Shown here in pieces: positions 35,205 through 43,648 of a stretch of 64,000 nucleotides of DNA. The number at the start of each line of letters is the position of its first letter. The stretch's first letter is position 1. Below the pieces are notes generated by a model. That model was not told where the DNA came from. It made no database searches and worked only from the letters and a program-made list of their open reading frames with translations. Source of the DNA: Microbacterium murale (GTDB taxonomy: Bacteria; Actinomycetota; Actinomycetes; Actinomycetales; Microbacteriaceae). A program made the position numbers and the translations under genes. The stretch is from positions 240,763-304,762 of the forward strand of contig NZ_BMCM01000005.1 in assembly GCF_014635185.1 (NCBI RefSeq). Direction: 5' to 3'.

Positions 35205-35780
35205 ATGACATCACCCGAGTCGATCCCGCCCCTCCCTTTCTACAACCCGGCCGCCTTCGCGTTCGACACCGAGGTGGCGATCGCGCTGATCGCGGACATG
35301 CAGATACGCAAGGCGATCGAGCGCGGCGAGTTCGATGATCTGCCCGGCAGCGGTGAGCCGCGCGACCTGCCTGACCACCATGACCCGGACTGGTGGCTCA
35401 AGAGCCTCATGAAGCGGGAGCGGATCATGATGCTGCCACCCTCCATCCAGCTCCGCAAGGACGACGCCGCACTGGATGCGGAACTCGATCAGCTCTCGAA
35501 CGATGCGGCCGTCCGCCATGAGGTGGAGCAGTTCAATGAGCGAGTCATCCGTGCGCGATATCAACTCCCCGCGGGGCCGCCTCTGGTCACCATGCCGCGT
35601 GACGTCGAAGCCACCGTCGCTGCGTGGGCTGATCGCAGAGCGACCCGAGCTGAAGAGGCACACAAGAAGGCGGACGAAGAATCCCAGGCACGCGAAGGAG
35701 CGAAGAGAAATGACCGCAATCGCCGACGACTCTTCCGCAAGCGAACGAGTCGATCCACGCGTCGCGGCACTGAGAAGTAG
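35205..35780 (+). CDS. DUF1992 (DnaJ-homologue subfamily C member 28-like) protein
   Basis: A 191-aa protein. The DUF1992 core is at residues 15-110: VAIALIADMQIRKAIERGEFDDLPGSGEP, then DPDWWLKSLMKRERIMMLPPSIQLRKD. No J domain is present. The C-terminus is long, charged and helical, ending in an Arg/Lys-rich tail. ATG 35205 has GAGG 5 nt upstream; a GTG at 35190 is possible. Function unknown. Confidence 0.82.
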   Translation: MTSPESIPPLPFYNPAAFAFDTEVAIALIADMQIRKAIERGEFDDLPGSGEPRDLPDHHDPDWWLKSLMKRERIMMLPPSIQLRKDDAALDAELDQLSNDAAVRHEVEQFNERVIRARYQLPAGPPLVTMPRDVEATVAAWADRRATRAEEAHKKADEESQAREGAKRNDRNRRRLFRKRTSRSTRRGTEK

Positions 35781-35867
35781 TCAGGATGCTAAGCCAGCCG
35801 CATCACTGCGACCATGTCATGCGGGCGCGATGAGCAAGGCCCCGCCCTTACAAGAGTCCGGCGCAGG

Positions 35868-36815
35868 TCAGGGGCGGATTCGACCTGACCCGTAACGGCT
35901 CGGAGGCTGCCCGAAGATCGTCGAGAACACCCTCGAGAAGTACAGCGGATCCTGGAACCCGACTGCCCTGGCGACCTCACTCACGCGTAGACCGCTGGAG
36001 GTGAGGAGCCACACTGCGCGGTCCATCCGTCGGTCACGCACCCACGTGGACACAGAGGTTCTCGCCCAACGGACGAAGAGCCGCTCGGCCGTCGACGAGC
36101 TGCAGTCTCCGGCGCGCGCAACGTCGGCGACACTGAGTCGCTCGTGCAGGTTCTGCTCGACGTAGTCGCACATCCGTTGGAAAGCGAGCGGGGGCTGAGG
36201 GCCGGATACAGCGTGTCCTGCCGCCGCTCGTAGGTACTCTTCGTGCAACAGAGTTCCGAGGGAACGGAGCAACTCCTCGTCCATGGAGCCCCGAGCGAAC
36301 CTGTCGATCGCATAGCCACCGAGCGCCGAGACGGTATCAGCAACGGCGTTCGGCGGAGTCAGGACGATCGGCTCACCGGACTCGCCTCGACGAAAGTCGA
36401 CCCCCATGAGCGCGTCGTCACCGAAAGGCGCGCGCGCGACCACCGCGTGCTTCGCGCTGTGCCACGGCACGATGTGCACTGTCCCGACAGTGAAGGGATG
36501 CCGAGTATCGGCCTCCCAGCGCACGCCGTGCCGCCAAGGCAGCCAGAGCGCCGATCCCTTCCCGACTTCAACGTTCAACGAGCCGGTGCGCACCATTCCT
36601 CGGCCGCTCACCACCCACGCGTAGCACACCGTCGCGACGACGTCGTTGCGGATTCGCTCTGCGGAGCGGAAATCGTACGTGTTGGCACCGACGAGAACCG
36701 GACCTCCATCGCGCGCGAAGGCGCCAAGCGAGGATTCGGCACCGCCGGGCGCGGAGGCGGATGTTTCGTCGACCGTCACGAACCCAACGTAGGGCATTGT
36801 GACTGAAACATCCAT
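35868..36815 (-). CDS. AraC-family regulator of the P450 operon
   Basis: A 315-aa protein. The N-terminal cupin-like sensing domain is at about residues 40-150 (LPWRHGVRWEADTRHPFTVG, then TVHIVPWHS). The C-terminal AraC domain has two helix-turn-helices (SVADVARAGDCSSSTAERLF and VSEVARAVGFQDPLYFSRVF). It diverges from the ferredoxin-reductase-P450 operon, and a regulatory site overlaps its 5' end. It is a clear paralogue of the AraC protein at 42752-43648: the cupin motif, GDCS..TAERLF and DPLYFSRVF..PPSRY..IRP are shared. The internal Met7 (36797) might be the true start, which would place the site fully upstream. Confidence 0.9.
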   Translation of the reverse strand: MDVSVTMPYVGFVTVDETSASAPGGAESSLGAFARDGGPVLVGANTYDFRSAERIRNDVVATVCYAWVVSGRGMVRTGSLNVEVGKGSALWLPWRHGVRWEADTRHPFTVGTVHIVPWHSAKHAVVARAPFGDDALMGVDFRRGESGEPIVLTPPNAVADTVSALGGYAIDRFARGSMDEELLRSLGTLLHEEYLRAAAGHAVSGPQPPLAFQRMCDYVEQNLHERLSVADVARAGDCSSSTAERLFVRWARTSVSTWVRDRRMDRAVWLLTSSGLRVSEVARAVGFQDPLYFSRVFSTIFGQPPSRYGSGRIRP

Positions 36816-36823
36816 GAAATGGA
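36799..36823 (-). promoter_or_regulatory. Shared AraC-type site, P450 copy
   Basis: On the minus strand this reads TCCATTTCATGGA followed by TGTTTCAGTCAC. It agrees at 18 of 25 positions with the GH31 copy (55302-55326) and shares the core CATRGAYGWTTC-N3-CAC with the GH92 copy. It lies 87 bp before the ferredoxin start. It also covers the annotated start codon of the AraC gene, so chance similarity cannot be excluded. Confidence 0.5.
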
Positions 36824-36909
36824 TTGTCCTACCCCGTTGATCACTGAGCTGTTGCGTCTAGCTTTGATGTACTTGACCGCGCACGAACGTGCATGGGAGG
36901 ACGGGAACT

Positions 36910-37101
36910 ATGAAGATCGACGTGTCACGAACCGCCTGTGTTGGAGCCGGACAGTGCGTCCTCGTCGCCGAAGAGCTCTTCGACCAGGACGATGAGGGCC
37001 TCGTCATCCTCCTTGACGACTCACCTGCCGCCGCGGATCAGGCCGCCGCGCACAAGGCAGCAGCCCTCTGCCCCGCTAGGGCGATCCGTGTCGACGGGTG
37101 A
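36910..37101 (+). CDS. [3Fe-4S] ferredoxin for the P450
   Basis: A 63-aa ferredoxin. TACVGAGQC supplies two cysteines with the middle position not Cys, and LCPARAI gives the third, the pattern of three-iron ferredoxins that serve actinobacterial P450s. First gene of the operon; its end overlaps the reductase gene by 14 nt. Confidence 0.92.
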   Translation: MKIDVSRTACVGAGQCVLVAEELFDQDDEGLVILLDDSPAAADQAAAHKAAALCPARAIRVDG

Positions 37102-38311
37102 CGGTCACGCGGGAGCACCCTCGCGCATCGTCGTCGTCGGTGCGCAGACAGCAGGCTTCGCGACCGTCGATGCCCTTCGCGCGGAGGGATACGACCGCGA
37201 ACTGGTCCTGATCGGCGCAGAGCGGCATCTGCCATACAACCGGCCTTCCTTGTCGAAGCAGGTGCTCTCCGGGATGTGGCAGCCGGCAGAGGCATCCATC
37301 GCCGACGAACGACTAATCGAGGCACTTGAGCTCGACCTGCGACTCGGCACGCGGGCGACCGGCCTCGACCAATCCACTCGCACCTTATCGACGGATCGCG
37401 GACCGGTCGCATACGACGCTCTCGTGGTCGCGACGGGCTCGGACGCAATCCGTCCGCAGTGGGCGGATGCTGCACCCGGCCGGGTCTTCTTCCTGCGATC
37501 GCTCGACGATGCCGTCGCGCTCGAACGCGCGCTGACGGGCGCCGCCTCCGGGCTGCGCGTCGCGGTTGTCGGCACCGGCCTCCTCGGCTCCGAGATCGCC
37601 GCAACGCTGCGAAAGCGTGGGGCCGAGGTGACACTTGTCGGACGATCCGGAGGATTCCGTCTCGGAGCCGTCGGCACCGGCTTTTCCGATCGAATCCATG
37701 CTCTTCACCAGGCACACGGCGTACGCGTCGTGCTGGGCTTGGATGTCGCCGGCGTAGAGCCGACGTCTGATGCTGTCCGCATGGTTCTCTCCGACGGCAC
37801 GCACATCGAAGTGGACATCATCGTCGCGGCTGTAGGCTCACGGCCGGCAATCGGATGGCTCGCGCACGCGGGACTCTCCGCCGAACCTGCCCTGCTCGCC
37901 AGTTCTAGGGGGGTTGTCGCGCCGGGCGTGTACGCAGTGGGCGACGCCGCCGCGTGGCTCGACCCCGTCACCGGCCGTCACACGCGCAGCGAACATCAGC
38001 AGACTGCCATCGAGCAGGCCCACGTGGTGGCGCACCTTCTCTACCCCGGCGAGACGAGCCCCTACCCTCTGCCCTTCTTCTGGACAGAATTATACGGAGA
38101 ACGGGTACAGGTGCACGGCCGCTTCGAGGATGTCTCGGATGTCGTCGAGCTCGGCGGAGACTCAGCTCTCGGCCGCGCTGTCTGGGGCTATCGCCACGAC
38201 GGCCGAGTCAGGGGCATCGTCGGCTGGAAGGCCTCCAAAGAATTCCGTCTCCAGCGCGCCGCCCTCATGAAAGCATCGCCCGTTCTCGAACCCGACGGAG
38301 GAACCCCGTGA
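37088..38311 (+). CDS. Ferredoxin reductase (FAD/NAD-dependent, P450 redox partner)
   Basis: A 407-aa Rhodococcus-type ferredoxin reductase. IVVVGAQTAGFATVDALRAEG is the FAD motif (slightly unusual AQTAG), followed by LPYNRPSLSK, the NAD motif VAVVGTGLLGSEIAATL near residue 160 and GVYAVGDAAAWLDP near 280. The C-terminal domain (PFFWTELYGERVQVHG) is typical of PdR/BphA4-like reductases. The start is GTG 37088 inside the ferredoxin gene. Together the two deliver electrons from NAD(P)H to the P450. Its stop overlaps the P450 start (GTGA). Confidence 0.92.
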   Translation: MSTGDGHAGAPSRIVVVGAQTAGFATVDALRAEGYDRELVLIGAERHLPYNRPSLSKQVLSGMWQPAEASIADERLIEALELDLRLGTRATGLDQSTRTLSTDRGPVAYDALVVATGSDAIRPQWADAAPGRVFFLRSLDDAVALERALTGAASGLRVAVVGTGLLGSEIAATLRKRGAEVTLVGRSGGFRLGAVGTGFSDRIHALHQAHGVRVVLGLDVAGVEPTSDAVRMVLSDGTHIEVDIIVAAVGSRPAIGWLAHAGLSAEPALLASSRGVVAPGVYAVGDAAAWLDPVTGRHTRSEHQQTAIEQAHVVAHLLYPGETSPYPLPFFWTELYGERVQVHGRFEDVSDVVELGGDSALGRAVWGYRHDGRVRGIVGWKASKEFRLQRAALMKASPVLEPDGGTP

Positions 38312-39528
38312 CCGATCCGGAATCACCATCAACCGGCGCCCAGCCGACGGCAGCAGTCTGCCCGTTCTCCGGGCATACGCTGCCCTCCGACGGCCGCCCC
38401 CTCGCGCCGTCGCCCTTCTTCGCCGAGCTGCGAACCGAAGGCGGCGCGCACCCGCTGCGCTTCGCCGACGGGCACGAGGGGCTTCTCGTCACCAACCACG
38501 AACTCGCCCGTTCGGTCCTCTCCGACTCGCGCTTCAGCCAGCGCCCCCAGCGCTTCCCCCTCGGCCGCGGCCAGATCGTCGAGCCCGACCTGGCGAACCC
38601 CGACGCACGCGCGCTTGCGAGCGCCGATCTGCTGTCGCTCGATGGCAGCGCGCACGAGCGCCTGCGCAAGATGGTCACGGGTCGGTTCTCGGTCAAGGCA
38701 GTTCGCGCTCACCGCGAGACGATCGAACGCATCGTGACCGAGCAGCTCGAGCACTTGCTCGCTCAGCCGACCCCTGCAGACCTCACGCTGCATTTCGCCG
38801 AGCCGATCTCCGCTCGTATCCACGCGCACGTGCTCGGTATCATTCCCGAGCTCGTCGACGACTTCGTCACGACAGTCGTGTACGGAACTGATGGACATGC
38901 GAAGCACGAGTTCGGCCGACGTGCGATCAAGGCACGGAGGCAGAGCCCAGGCGATGACGTGCTGTCTGACCTGATCGCGTCAGACCTCACCGATGACGAG
39001 GTGCTCGGTCTCATGATGGTGCTCATGGTGTCCGGCCGGGACTCGGTCGCCTACATGATCGCCACGTCGACGGTCGCGCTCTTCACGCACCCCGATCAGC
39101 TAGCCACGTTGCGTGAGAAGTCTGACCTGATGCCAACGGCGGTGGAGGAGTTCCTCCGCTTCGGCGCGATGTTCGTCGGCTTGTTCCCCCGCACTGCGAC
39201 AGAGGATCTCGAGATCGACGGTGTCAAGATCGCCGCGGGGCAGACGATATCGGTCTCGCCGGTAGCAGCGAACCGCGACCCGCAGCGCTTCGACGATCCC
39301 GAGGTCTTCGATGTCGAGCGAGACGCCTTCGGTCACCTCGGGTTCGGGTTCGGTCCCCACGGTTGCATCGGTCAGCAGCTCGCGCGCGTCGAGATCCGCG
39401 CGGCGATCTCGGCGCTGATCACGCGCATTCCCACGCTCGAACTCATCGATGCCGATCAGTTGCGTGTCCAGCCGTTCCAGCACGAAGTGCCCACATACCG
39501 GGCGGGCAAGGTACTCGTGAGCTGGTAG
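38308..39528 (+). CDS. Cytochrome P450 monooxygenase
   Basis: A 406-aa bacterial class I P450. The heme-binding loop FGFGPHGCIGQQLAR has the thiolate Cys353. The K-helix ExxR is EFLR (281-284). In the I-helix the usual AGxDT is SGRDSV (242-247): Ser replaces the canonical Thr in the oxygen-activating acid-alcohol pair. An N-terminal AAVCPFSGHTLP stretch is typical of soluble CYPs. The start is GTG with GGAGG upstream. With its own ferredoxin, reductase and AraC regulator this is a self-contained catabolic hydroxylation unit; substrate not predictable. Confidence 0.94.
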   Translation: MTDPESPSTGAQPTAAVCPFSGHTLPSDGRPLAPSPFFAELRTEGGAHPLRFADGHEGLLVTNHELARSVLSDSRFSQRPQRFPLGRGQIVEPDLANPDARALASADLLSLDGSAHERLRKMVTGRFSVKAVRAHRETIERIVTEQLEHLLAQPTPADLTLHFAEPISARIHAHVLGIIPELVDDFVTTVVYGTDGHAKHEFGRRAIKARRQSPGDDVLSDLIASDLTDDEVLGLMMVLMVSGRDSVAYMIATSTVALFTHPDQLATLREKSDLMPTAVEEFLRFGAMFVGLFPRTATEDLEIDGVKIAAGQTISVSPVAANRDPQRFDDPEVFDVERDAFGHLGFGFGPHGCIGQQLARVEIRAAISALITRIPTLELIDADQLRVQPFQHEVPTYRAGKVLVSW

Positions 39529-39537
39529 CACCGGCTC

Positions 39538-42500
39538 TCAGATCCAGGGGCCGCTCAAACCGAACACCTGGATCTGAGTGAGTCGGGCCGGCCCCTCGGC
39601 GATGATCCGGAGCGCGTGAGACACGACGCCGGAGTCCCGACCCGGCGCACGGAGCACACGGGTCTCGCCCGGCCACTCGAACCCGGGCTCCCCGATGTGA
39701 CGTGATGCGTGTACGCGACCGTCGCGATCAAGCAGCTCGATGCGCAGGGCGGCAACGTCCGGCGTCGCGGCCGTGACCGTGAGAAACGAGACCACGGCTG
39801 GCGCGGTGAGAGAGATCTCGGCATCGTCGTCCGCCGCGAATGTCACAGCCTCGGCTCCGAGATCGTCCGTGAGCAGTTCGGGACGACGGATGCTGCCACG
39901 AGTGCCCGTCGACTCGGCGAGGTCTCTCATCGGCTCGCGATTGCCGTGCCCATCGCTCGCGGAGTACGGGCGGGAGTCGGCCGCCCATCCGGTCGCCGTC
40001 GACGAGAGATCGAACTCGATCACGCAACCCCGTGCGAGGGTCGCGTGATCGATCGAGATCGAGTTCCACTCGACCCCGTCCACTCGCACGCGCCGGATGA
40101 ATCGGTCGCCGATCTGTCCCCCGCAGACCACGATCTCGATCGGCTGGCCGCCACTCGGAGCGAGCTTCGTCCGTTGAACCGAGGGCGGCACGAGGACATA
40201 CGTTCCCGACGCCGGTACGAGTGGATACAGCCCGATGGTCGCGAAGATGTACCACGCACTCATCTCGCCGTTGTCCTCGTCCCCGGGGTAGCCCTGCCCG
40301 AAGTCCGAACCGACGAAGAGTCGTGAGAGGGCGTCATGGACGAGGGCGTGTGCATCGTCGTGGCGGCCGGAGAACATGTACATGAAGGGGATGTGATGCG
40401 CCGGCTGGTTCGACAGAGCCAGCATGCCCGACCGGACATCGCGCGCCTCCCGCATCTCATGGATGACGTACGGGTAGTGCCCGTGGAGTGCGGCGGAGGC
40501 AGTTTCAGGCTCGCGGAGCATCTGGTCGAGCGCGCGACCGAGCGCTTCCTCGCCGCCATGCAGTCGCGCGAGCCCCGCGCCGTCGTGCGGAGCGGTGAAG
40601 GCCGTACCCCAGGCCGTCGTCTCGGTGTAGTCGTGACCCCACTCGCGCGGGTCGAAGTCACCTCGCCACGAGCCGTCGGCGTTACGTCCGATGAAGAATC
40701 CGCGCTCACGATCGAAGACCTCCGCGTAACCCATCGAGCGTTGCGCGAAGTACTCCGCCTCCGCTTCCAGGTCGGGGTCGGCTTTGCGCCCGTGCCGATG
40801 TCGCTCTTCGGCGAGGAGAAGTGCGATGCGGGAGATCCCGGCATCGTTCAAAGCACTGTCGAGCGTCCAGGAGAGGCCCTCAAGCACCTCCGTCGAGACG
40901 AAGCCGCGGAAGATCGCGGGCACGAGTCCTTTCCGACCGACCCGCGGGTCTTCCGCGGGAACGAGCGCGTTCTTGCGGGCCGCGGCGTAGCCACGCTCGA
41001 GGTCGAGACCGCGGACGGACTTCACGACGAGGTCGGCGAAGACCAGGTCGAACGTCGTACCCGTCATGCAGTCCTCGGCCGCGGGCGCGCTCCAGCGCGG
41101 CGTCCACCCCGACGCATCAACGTGTGCGAGGAATCCCTCGGCGTGTTCTGCCACTGCATCCGGCTGGAGCAGCGTGAGCAACGGCCACGCGGTGCGATAG
41201 GTGTCCCAGAATCCGTTCGACGCCGAGACGATTCCCTTCACGAGTGCCCCGTCGTACGGCGAGCGCGAGACCAGTCCGGCTCGGTCCAGCGCCGGCTCGC
41301 CGTACTTGGTTGGGTAGAGCAGAGCGCGATAGAGCCCCGACATGACGGATACACGCTGATCCTGCGTCGCGCCGTCAAGGACGATCATGTCGAGCGCCTC
41401 CTGCCACCGCCGAGCGGATTCCTCGAGCATCGCGTCGAATCCGCCGGGGTGGAGCGCGTTCGCTCGTGCATGCGCGACGTCCACGCTCGAGTGCCCGACG
41501 ATCGCGTCGACCGGCACCCTGCCTGCGTGCACCGTCACGAAGCCATTCAGGCGCCCGGCTTCGACGCGGACGTCAGTCGTCGCCACGTCTGCGATGCGCA
41601 CGTGGACAAAGGTGCGTGGCTTCTCCCCCTCCGATTCCAGCGCCGCGTCCAGCATCCAGACATCTCCGTCTTGCTGGATGTCGACGTCCGACAGGACACC
41701 GGCGTGGTCGAGCACGATCGATCCGTCGTCGCCCGGGAAGGTCGTCCGCAGAGCGACAGCGAAGTCGGAGGCGGTGAGTTCGGCGACAATACCACCGTCG
41801 AACTCGACACGGTAGCGGTGCGCACCGGCGTCCTCACGAAAGCGATCGAAGGTCAGCGCCCGCGCCTCACGTCCTGTGTCGGGGCGACGCAAGGCGCTGG
41901 GCATGAGTTGGAATACGCCGTAGTCCTTCATCCACGGACTGGAGATGTGCGAGGTCGCGAACGCCTGCAACGCGGGTCTTCGATCGACGCCGGACGCGGC
42001 GTACGTGTAGGCCCAGTCGACGGCAGATGCATCCGTCATGGGAAGGCCGAAGACGCCACCGTGCGGCAGCCCGACGAGTGGCGCCGTGTTGCCGCGTGAA
42101 AAGGCGGGTGACGAGTGGGTGCCGCGCCTAGTATCGACCTGCTGGAGCGACTCAGCCGACGAGCGATGCTGGCTGAGACTCACCCCGTCGACGTACGCGG
42201 TCACGGCGCGGTGCTGCGATCCGCGCAGCACCGCGACCGTCTCGACGACGCGCTTTCCCGCCAGCGAGTCGATGCTGATTCGCCGGAGATTCCATTGATC
42301 AGGCCACAGGCGACGGGCTTCGCCCTGCTCACGGGCGCCGGAGCCGCCACCATACTGGTCTGCCAGGCCGGTTTCGCTCAGCCATCGGCCGTCGTCGAAC
42401 AGCACATCCACCGCGACTGCCGTGGCTTCGAAGCGCGTCTCGGTATCTTCGGTTCCGACCGGCAGCACGATCCAAGCCAGCTCATCGCCGGGGCTGACGA

Positions 42501-42657
42501 TGCTTCCCGCGAGAACACCGGGCAGCCGACGCACGACCCGATCCTCACCACGCGCCGCGTCGATCCGCCACGGCTCGCAGTCCGAGAACCCGGTTCCGTC
42601 GGCACCGGTGAGCACCGATGCGGGAGCACCGCGATCCGCATCCCGTTGCAACCTCAC
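39538..42657 (-). CDS. GH92-family alpha-mannosidase-like glycosidase
   Basis: A 1039-aa glycosidase. GH92 signatures are MSGLYRALLYPTKY and GFWDTYRTAWPLLTLLQPD (residues about 455-510), HHIPFMYMFSGRHD, and GYPGDEDNGEMSAWYIFATIGLYPL near 810, whose acidic residues act as Ca-assisted catalytic groups. GH92 enzymes are Ca-dependent exo-alpha-mannosidases. The N-terminal beta-sandwich precedes the (alpha/alpha)6 barrel; a C-terminal discoidin-like module (about 910-1039) is added. No signal peptide, so it acts in the cytoplasm on imported substrate. The start is GTG. It is divergent from an AraC gene and convergent with the P450 (9-bp gap). Confidence 0.87.
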   Translation of the reverse strand: MRLQRDADRGAPASVLTGADGTGFSDCEPWRIDAARGEDRVVRRLPGVLAGSIVSPGDELAWIVLPVGTEDTETRFEATAVAVDVLFDDGRWLSETGLADQYGGGSGAREQGEARRLWPDQWNLRRISIDSLAGKRVVETVAVLRGSQHRAVTAYVDGVSLSQHRSSAESLQQVDTRRGTHSSPAFSRGNTAPLVGLPHGGVFGLPMTDASAVDWAYTYAASGVDRRPALQAFATSHISSPWMKDYGVFQLMPSALRRPDTGREARALTFDRFREDAGAHRYRVEFDGGIVAELTASDFAVALRTTFPGDDGSIVLDHAGVLSDVDIQQDGDVWMLDAALESEGEKPRTFVHVRIADVATTDVRVEAGRLNGFVTVHAGRVPVDAIVGHSSVDVAHARANALHPGGFDAMLEESARRWQEALDMIVLDGATQDQRVSVMSGLYRALLYPTKYGEPALDRAGLVSRSPYDGALVKGIVSASNGFWDTYRTAWPLLTLLQPDAVAEHAEGFLAHVDASGWTPRWSAPAAEDCMTGTTFDLVFADLVVKSVRGLDLERGYAAARKNALVPAEDPRVGRKGLVPAIFRGFVSTEVLEGLSWTLDSALNDAGISRIALLLAEERHRHGRKADPDLEAEAEYFAQRSMGYAEVFDRERGFFIGRNADGSWRGDFDPREWGHDYTETTAWGTAFTAPHDGAGLARLHGGEEALGRALDQMLREPETASAALHGHYPYVIHEMREARDVRSGMLALSNQPAHHIPFMYMFSGRHDDAHALVHDALSRLFVGSDFGQGYPGDEDNGEMSAWYIFATIGLYPLVPASGTYVLVPPSVQRTKLAPSGGQPIEIVVCGGQIGDRFIRRVRVDGVEWNSISIDHATLARGCVIEFDLSSTATGWAADSRPYSASDGHGNREPMRDLAESTGTRGSIRRPELLTDDLGAEAVTFAADDDAEISLTAPAVVSFLTVTAATPDVAALRIELLDRDGRVHASRHIGEPGFEWPGETRVLRAPGRDSGVVSHALRIIAEGPARLTQIQVFGLSGPWI

Positions 42658-42703
42658 TGAACCAGGTTATGCGAGTCGTCTTCCGATCCGCAGGCAGACG
42701 CGT

Positions 42704-42728
42704 CTCAATACATAGACGATTCGATCAC
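42704..42728 (+). promoter_or_regulatory. Shared AraC-type site, GH92/araC copy
   Basis: CTCAATACATAGA then CGATTCGATCAC. It lies 47 bp before the GTG of GH92 and 24 bp before the AraC ATG. It agrees at 17 of 25 positions with the GH31 copy. Extended one base upstream (42703) it agrees at 21 of 26 with the copy before the binding-protein gene. All are in the same orientation relative to the operon they serve. Confidence 0.65.
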
Positions 42729-42751
42729 GTCGAAACGCGTAGCATCCCTCT

Positions 42752-43648
42752 ATGACCGACACGCGTCCTGAGCACACACCGCGCGAACTTCGTGACGACG
42801 ACGGCGGCCCTGTCGTCGCGATCGCCAACTGGTACCGCTTTCGTCCCGGTGAACGCATCGTCAACCCCGATGTGCAGAGCGTCTTCTTCATCTGGGCCGT
42901 TGACGGCGAAGGAACGGTGTCCTGCCAAGGCAAGCGCTTCGACCTTTCGCCGGGAACCCTGCTGCGTCTGCCCTGGCGGCATCGCGTCGAGTACACAGCT
43001 GACCGGCACCACCCGTTCCACGTCGGAACCGTCCATGTCGTCCCCTGGCACGCATTCGGCGTCACGGTCGTGCCGCACGTGCCACATGACGCAGGCGATC
43101 CGCTGGGCGAAGACTCGCATCGCCGCGGTGATGCGATCCAAGGCCCCGCGGCCTTCCGGCTCAATCAGAACGCCCCGGCGCGCTCCCTCGTGGAACTCGG
43201 GTCTTACGCGGTCGAGACCCTCATCATGGCACCGTTCGATGAGACCGTCGCGAGAGCGCTCGGAGTACTGATCCTGCGAGAGGACGAGCGGATGCGCGGG
43301 GGCGGGAGCGTGCTCCCGAGTCCGCCCTCTCGGCTGGGAACGATGGTGGACTACATTGCGGAGAACCTGGACAGACCGCTCACGCTCACCGAGATCGTCC
43401 GCATCGGTGACTGCAGTATCGCTACCGCCGAGCGTCTGTTTCGCGAACACAAGGGCAGTTCTCTCGGCGCATGGGTCCGCGCGGAACGCATGCGTGCCGC
43501 CGCCCTCCTGCTTCGCACGACGGGACTCAACGTGCGAGAGGTGGCGAGCCGTGTCGGGTACGAGGATCCGCTGTACTTCTCACGCGTCTTCCGCAATGTG
43601 TACGACGTACCGCCGAGCCGCTACGCGACCCCCACGATCAGGCCGTGA
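42752..43648 (+). CDS. AraC-family regulator of the glycoside locus
   Basis: A 298-aa protein with an N-terminal cupin (LRLPWRHRVEYTADRHHPFH, then VGTVHVVPWH) and C-terminal AraC domain (LTEIVRIGDCSIATAERLF and REVASRVGYEDPLYFSRVF). It is paralogous to the regulator at 35868-36815. It is transcribed away from GH92 and towards the glycosidase operon; its last 11 nt overlap the end of the Gfo/Idh gene. TAGCAT 6 nt before the ATG suggests leaderless expression. It probably senses a released sugar. Confidence 0.9.
   Translation: MTDTRPEHTPRELRDDDGGPVVAIANWYRFRPGERIVNPDVQSVFFIWAVDGEGTVSCQGKRFDLSPGTLLRLPWRHRVEYTADRHHPFHVGTVHVVPWHAFGVTVVPHVPHDAGDPLGEDSHRRGDAIQGPAAFRLNQNAPARSLVELGSYAVETLIMAPFDETVARALGVLILREDERMRGGGSVLPSPPSRLGTMVDYIAENLDRPLTLTEIVRIGDCSIATAERLFREHKGSSLGAWVRAERMRAAALLLRTTGLNVREVASRVGYEDPLYFSRVFRNVYDVPPSRYATPTIRP

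Noticed and set aside
40336-42099. 587-codon open frame on the plus strand inside GH92
   Set aside because: No recognisable domain, no ribosome-binding site; GH92 motifs are on the other strand.
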